From an uncultured Woeseia sp. (GTDB lineage: Bacteria; Pseudomonadota; Gammaproteobacteria; Steroidobacterales; Woeseiaceae), in NCBI GenBank assembly GCA_937925605.1, contig CALALV010000195.1:1-10585 (forward strand): DNA of 10,585 nucleotides. The letters are read 5' to 3'. The notes beneath the pieces are model-generated. The model had not been told where the DNA came from, ran no database searches, and saw only the letters and a program-made list of their open reading frames with translations. The position numbers and the translations under genes were made by a program. Of this stretch, positions 7,159 through 10,585 are shown piece by piece (the stretch's first letter is position 1; each line of letters begins with the position of its first letter).

Positions 7159-7827
7159 ATGGACAACAAGCTGGCAGTCAAGGTTTCCTCACTTGTCGTG
7201 CTTTTTTCTTGTGCCTGGTGGCCCACGGACGCTTTGCCGTCCGATTTGGTGTGCCGGGAAGTCAATGGGCAATGCCAATTAGCCTGGGATTTCTCTGATC
7301 GTCCCAAGGCGACTTACGACATAGAACGGCTTGATGTGTTGTCGGCCAAATGGGATCCGGTATCAACACGATCGCTGTTGCAGATCGGTGTCGCAAGCGT
7401 CGAAGGCGGCGCACTTTACCGTGTACACGCTTGCAACGTCAGCTCTACAGGAGCGAAAACAGACTGCGAGTCATCGAATGTACTATGGGTGCCAGTCTTT
7501 CCCGCCGAGGAAGAGATTCCATCCGTCGTCACAGGTGTGAATGGCGAACAGATGATCGTCCACAAGAATCTGGACCTGGCGCAGCAGATTGAGCAGTACA
7601 ATGTCTACGTATTCGTGAATATGCTCGATGCCTTGCCCGTATCCATTCTAACTCTCCCACCTATGACGGAATTCGGAGAGGAAGAGGCGATCGCAGACGA
7701 TGGGCGCGTCAGCTTGCTAGAAAGCATGCAGTGGGCGTTCTTTGTGAATTATTCAGAAAAACAGAGACTTGCGGCAATCTCGCCAATGCAAGCCGGACAA
7801 TATCGAGGTGCGAGTCCTGATCAATAG
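7159..7827 (+). CDS. Exported hypothetical protein with fibronectin-III-like N-terminal half
   Basis: The 222-residue product starts with MDNKLAVKVSSLVVLFSCAWW, an export signal. Cleavage could be by signal peptidase I near TDA25. Alternatively, LFSC18 could be a marginal lipobox, which would make it a lipoprotein. Residues about 38-112 resemble one fibronectin type III or related beta-sandwich domain: CQLAWDF, TYDIERLD, AKWDPV and GALYRVHACN, ending SSNVLWVPVFP. The cysteines are spaced as likely pairs (C32/C39 and C92/C103). Residues 113-222 match nothing I recognise; they are acidic, with NGEQMIVHKNLDLAQQIEQYNVYVFVNML and a late aromatic QWAFFVNYSE segment. The ATG at 7159 has GGGAGG (7149-7154) 4 nt upstream; a TTG at 7141 is an unlikely alternative. 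Codon use is less GC-rich than in the flanking operons. Secreted or surface location is inferred; binding function is possible but unproven. Confidence 0.72.
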   Translation: MDNKLAVKVSSLVVLFSCAWWPTDALPSDLVCREVNGQCQLAWDFSDRPKATYDIERLDVLSAKWDPVSTRSLLQIGVASVEGGALYRVHACNVSSTGAKTDCESSNVLWVPVFPAEEEIPSVVTGVNGEQMIVHKNLDLAQQIEQYNVYVFVNMLDALPVSILTLPPMTEFGEEEAIADDGRVSLLESMQWAFFVNYSEKQRLAAISPMQAGQYRGASPDQ

Positions 7828-8001
7828 CCGGCGTACTCTGCTTCCAGGGATCAATCGAACGACTCTTGTGGTGCAGCTTCGGCAGATAACGTGCTGCGAC
7901 CGTCAATCGCATGCTACTGGCTCGAGCTTGATTCCGGATCGTCGATAGCCTGCGCAGCGTCCCGCTGAAATCGCAGTGTCGTGTTTGCCAATCAGGTGTG
8001 C

Positions 8002-8018
8002 AACAAGGCTGGCTTGTT
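8002..8018 (-). terminator. Weak candidate hairpin between convergent genes
   Basis: AACAAG and CTTGTT form a 6-bp stem around a 5-nt loop, 14 bp beyond the AmpG-type stop in that gene's direction. There is no T-run after it on either strand, so intrinsic termination is doubtful. The 205-bp spacer 7828-8032 holds nothing else convincing apart from a small CAGCG/CGCTG hairpin (7955-7967). Confidence 0.25.
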
Positions 8019-8032
8019 AGTCTGAGGCCTCG

Positions 8033-9334
8033 TTACCGAATACGCGTGCCGGCGCGCTGCCGCTCGATCGGCAGCCGCTTCATCATCACGAGCAGCAGCA
8101 GCAGCCCCGGTATGGCGACGAAGGTCGAGAGCACGAAGAAGGTCACCCAGTCCGTCTGCTCCGCGACCCAGCCGCTGGCCGCCGACAGCCACGTGCGGCC
8201 GAAGGCCATCAGCGACGTGAACAGCGCGAACTGCGTGCCGGTGTAGGCGGTATTGCAGAGCAGCGACAGGTAGGCGACGAAGGCCGACGAGCCCATGCCG
8301 CCGGAAATGTTCTCGATGGCGATCGTCGCGTACAGCCAGCCGAGTTCGGGCCCGACCGCCGCGAGCAGCGCAAACATCAGGTTCGAGAACATCTGCAGCA
8401 GGCCGCAGACGAGCAGACTCTTCAGCACGCCGATCTGCTTCACCAGCCAGCCGCCCAGGAAAATACCGGTCAGGGTCGCGAAGATGCCGAAGATCTTGCT
8501 CGCGTTCGCGATCTCGATCTTTGTGAAGCCGATCAGCACGTAGAACGGGTTGGCCATGACGCCGGCGAACGCGTCGCCGAACTTGTAGAGCAGGATGAAG
8601 GCCAGGATGAACGCCGCGGTCGCCGCGCCGCTGCGGCTGAAGAACTCGGCGAAGGGATCGATCACGGTCGCGCGGAACCCGTGGCCGATGCCGCCCTGCG
8701 GCTCTTCGGCCGACTCCGTGCGCAGCAGTGGCGCGCGCAGCGTCACGATCATCGCGACGACGACGAGTCCCGCCATGACCAGGTAGACGAGCGACCAGTC
8801 GATGCTGTCGGCCAGGTACAGCGCGCCCGCGCCGGCCGTGATCAGCCCGAGCCGGTAGCCGGCCTGCGTCATCGCGGCGCCGGCGCCCTGCTGCTCGTCG
8901 TCCAGCGCCTCGATGCGCCAGGCGTCGATGACGACGTCCTGGCTCGCGGAGAAGAACGCGACCGCGAGCGCGGCCGCCGCGGTCAGCAGCGGCGTTTCCG
9001 CAGGGTTGCTCAGGCCCAGCAGCGCGATCGCGCCGAGCAGCAGCGCCTGGATCGCGAGCATCCAGCCGCGCCGCCGCCCGAGACGGCGCGTCAGGAACGG
9101 CAGCGGCACGCGGTCGATGAACGGCGCCCACAGGAATTTCAGGTTGTAGGGCGTGCCGACCAGCGCGAACAGGCCGATCGCGGTCAGGCTGACGCCGACG
9201 TCGGTCAACCAGATCGACAGCGTCGCGCCGGTCAGCAGCAGCGGCAGGCCGCTCGCGAAGCCCATCAGGAACACGAAGACGAGGCGGCGCTCGCCGTACA
9301 GGCGGACGAACGCGAGCAGGCGCTCGAGGGCCAT
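8033..9334 (-). CDS. ampG: AmpG-family muropeptide MFS permease
   Basis: The 433-residue major facilitator protein matches AmpG, the inner-membrane importer of GlcNAc-anhydromuropeptides released by peptidoglycan turnover, which also feeds AmpC beta-lactamase induction in species with AmpR. Diagnostic stretches are the N-terminal FLMGFASGLPLLLTGATLSIWL (22-43), TPYNLKFLWAPFIDRVPLP (61-79) and the basic RRLGRRRG loop (83-90). SASQDVVIDAWRIEAL follows in helix 4-5, and the second half has ENISGGMGSSAFVAYLSLLCN. About 12 helices are expected; it is shorter than the roughly 490-residue E. coli protein, mainly lacking C-terminal length. I chose the ATG at 9334-9332; the open frame upstream is Arg-rich shadow of the preceding gene. 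There is no clear Shine-Dalgarno and the start is 14 bp after the phosphoesterase stop, so translation may depend on coupling. Confidence 0.9.
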   Translation of the reverse strand: MALERLLAFVRLYGERRLVFVFLMGFASGLPLLLTGATLSIWLTDVGVSLTAIGLFALVGTPYNLKFLWAPFIDRVPLPFLTRRLGRRRGWMLAIQALLLGAIALLGLSNPAETPLLTAAAALAVAFFSASQDVVIDAWRIEALDDEQQGAGAAMTQAGYRLGLITAGAGALYLADSIDWSLVYLVMAGLVVVAMIVTLRAPLLRTESAEEPQGGIGHGFRATVIDPFAEFFSRSGAATAAFILAFILLYKFGDAFAGVMANPFYVLIGFTKIEIANASKIFGIFATLTGIFLGGWLVKQIGVLKSLLVCGLLQMFSNLMFALLAAVGPELGWLYATIAIENISGGMGSSAFVAYLSLLCNTAYTGTQFALFTSLMAFGRTWLSAASGWVAEQTDWVTFFVLSTFVAIPGLLLLLVMMKRLPIERQRAGTRIR

Positions 9335-9348
9335 GCGGCGCCGTACCG

Positions 9349-10272
9349 CTACTGGCCGGCCGGCCGGCGCGGCTGCCAGCCGAGCTCGACGTAGCGCCAG
9401 TCGACGTCTTCGCCGTCGAGCTCGACGAGGGTGAAGCCGGCCGGCGTGCCCTCGTAGTCGCCGCGCCACCAGCGGCCGCTGATCGCGCCGCCGGTGACGA
9501 AGGTCGTGCCGCGCCAGGTGATGCTCTCCGACACGTGCATGTGGCCCTGCAGCACGAGCACGAGGTTGCGGTTCTCGAACAGCTGCAGCACGTCGGCGGC
9601 GTTGACGATGACGCGCCCGGTCGGCGCGCCTGCGGTCGGCTCCTCGGTGAACAGGAAGAAGCTCGTGACCAGCGGGATGTGCGTCGCGAGGATGACCGGC
9701 TGCGCCGGCGGGATGCGCGCGAGATCGTCCGCGAGCCAGGCGAGCTGCTCGCGCGAGATGCGGCCCTGGTACTTGCTGGCCGGGCCCGTGATCTCGATCG
9801 AGTCGAGCAGCACGACGTGGTAGCCGTGCAGGTCGAAGGAGCCGTAGGTTCGCTCGAGGCCGAAGCGCTCGCGGAATTCAGCGCGCGGGTCGGCGGCCGG
9901 CGCGCTGCCGTCCTCCGGGACCGCCGCGACGAGGTCGTGGTTGCCGATCACCGTGTGCACGCGGCCCTCGAGCGCGTCGTGGAAGGCCATGTACGCGTCC
10001 CAGCGTGCGGCGACGGCCGCCGGGCCGGACTGGAAGCCGTCGGTGATCAGGTCGCCGCCGCCGAGCACGAGGTCGGCGTCCTGCGCGTTGATCGCCTGCG
10101 CGGCGAGCGCGAGCGCCTCGGGCGTGCCCCACTCGGTGCGCGCGTGCACGTCGGAGAAGAAGACGATGCGCAGGCGCGTCTCGTCGTCGGCGGCGTAGCC
10201 GGGGTTCGTCGCGCAGAGCGCGAGCAGCAATACACCAGCCAGTCTGCGCATGAGCTTTCCGCTTGCCGACAC
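9349..10272 (-). CDS. Exported calcineurin-like metallophosphoesterase
   Basis: The 307-residue enzyme carries all signature motifs of the calcineurin-like (Icc/PAP type) superfamily. They are DVH at 41-43, GGGDLITDG at 71-79, GNHD at 110-113, ATHIPL at 196-201 and QGHMH at 242-246. These bind a two-metal centre that hydrolyses phosphomono- or diesters. A signal peptide (MRRLAGVLLLALCATNPGYA) precedes the mature sequence, with cleavage near residue 27, so the enzyme should act in the periplasm. I take the GTG at 10272 because GGAGG (10285-10281) lies 8 nt before it; ATG at 10251 is a good alternative that keeps the signal peptide intact, and GTG at 10281 abuts the GGAGG and is unlikely. It sits 14 bp after a tail-anchored membrane protein and 14 bp before ampG. 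Substrate is unknown; a cell-envelope phosphate ester is only an inference from ampG linkage. Confidence 0.9.
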   Translation of the reverse strand: MSASGKLMRRLAGVLLLALCATNPGYAADDETRLRIVFFSDVHARTEWGTPEALALAAQAINAQDADLVLGGGDLITDGFQSGPAAVAARWDAYMAFHDALEGRVHTVIGNHDLVAAVPEDGSAPAADPRAEFRERFGLERTYGSFDLHGYHVVLLDSIEITGPASKYQGRISREQLAWLADDLARIPPAQPVILATHIPLVTSFFLFTEEPTAGAPTGRVIVNAADVLQLFENRNLVLVLQGHMHVSESITWRGTTFVTGGAISGRWWRGDYEGTPAGFTLVELDGEDVDWRYVELGWQPRRPAGQ

Positions 10273-10280
10273 CTGTACCA

Positions 10281-10285
10281 CCTCC
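10281..10285 (-). promoter_or_regulatory. Ribosome binding site that favours the GTG start of the phosphoesterase
   Basis: GGAGG on the minus strand sits directly after the upstream gene's TAA (10289-10287), 8 nt before GTG 10272-10270 and about 29 nt before ATG 10251. The spacing supports the GTG start. Confidence 0.55.
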
Positions 10286-10286
10286 G

Positions 10287-10585
10287 TTACTGGTCTCGCC
10301 GCCCGCGCCGCACGGGGAAGTACCCGGCCACGAGCAGCAGCGCGATGACAACACCGAACAACGCCGCGACCTGCCGCTCGCCGAGCGCGGTGATCAGCCC
10401 GTGGCTGACGCGGCTTTCGTACACCTCGTCCCAGTCGGCCAGCGCCGCGACCAGCCGACGCTGTTCCGCGTCCCAGGCCTGTGCCGAGTTCCGCATGACC
10501 GTCGGGAAGTACTTCCCGAGCAGCCGGTCTTCGCGCAGCGCGATATTGTAATGCCTGCCGCGCAGCTCTTCCTCCGTGCTCGCGA
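10287..10585 (-). CDS. Hypothetical membrane protein, N-terminus beyond window edge
   Basis: The last 98 residues of a protein are visible; the frame stays open to the right edge, so the gene starts outside. An internal ATG at 10496 would give 69 residues, but the preceding codons look equally coding. The visible part is a soluble, charged helical segment (with HYNIALREDRLLGKYF and EQRRLVAALADWDEVYE). After it comes a single C-terminal transmembrane helix (VAALFGVVIALLLVAGYF) and a basic tail, RRGRRDQ. By the positive-inside rule the short tail would be cytoplasmic and the preceding domain periplasmic. I do not recognise the family. It appears to be cotranscribed with the phosphoesterase and ampG. 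Confidence 0.65.
   Translation of the reverse strand, partial: ASTEEELRGRHYNIALREDRLLGKYFPTVMRNSAQAWDAEQRRLVAALADWDEVYESRVSHGLITALGERQVAALFGVVIALLLVAGYFPVRRGRRDQ

Noticed and set aside
7061..7282. Possible GTG-started 73-codon gene directly after the 138-residue protein
   Set aside because: No ribosome binding site; it runs out of frame through the signal-peptide region of the next, better supported gene.
6149..8032. Integron cassette or insertion sequence
   Set aside because: I found no attC-like core sites, transposase or integrase, nor terminal repeats bounding the segment.
9535..10551. 338-codon plus-strand open frame opposite the phosphoesterase
   Set aside because: Antisense shadow; all catalytic motifs are on the minus strand.

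Overview
The window reads as chromosome of a GC-rich proteobacterium, most likely a gammaproteobacterium. I infer this from very GC-rich codons in the core genes, an AmpG-type muropeptide permease, and a YfcC-type carrier. No rRNA, tRNA or species marker is present, so nothing finer can be said.

Left block (1-4502, minus strand): a tight four-gene operon read right to left. It encodes an ABC ATPase (GldA-like), a six-helix ABC permease (GldF-like), a large auxiliary membrane protein (GldG-like, PF09822 type) and a DUF4340 protein cut by the left edge. ATPase and permease overlap by ATGA, permease and GldG-like gene are one base apart, and GldG-like and DUF4340 genes overlap by ATGA. This is a complete 'gliding-type' ABC exporter cassette whose substrate is unknown outside Bacteroidetes. 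A 239-bp divergent spacer (4503-4741) carries a plausible minus-strand promoter.

Middle: a plus-strand YfcC-family transporter (4742-6148), then a stretch of visibly lower GC (about 6149-8032). This begins with a 495-bp non-coding segment full of inverted repeats plus an 8-G run. It continues with two small exported-protein genes, each with a strong GGAGG-type ribosome binding site: a 138-residue orphan and a 222-residue protein with a fibronectin-III-like N-terminal half. This accessory pair is the least explained part of the window.

Right block (8033-10585, minus strand): an operon of a tail-anchored membrane protein cut by the right edge, an exported calcineurin-like metallophosphoesterase with all metal-binding motifs, and an AmpG-family permease. 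The spacers are 14 bp. The grouping hints at cell-envelope or peptidoglycan metabolism, but that is inference.

I saw no CRISPR array, transposase, integrase, tRNA or rRNA.
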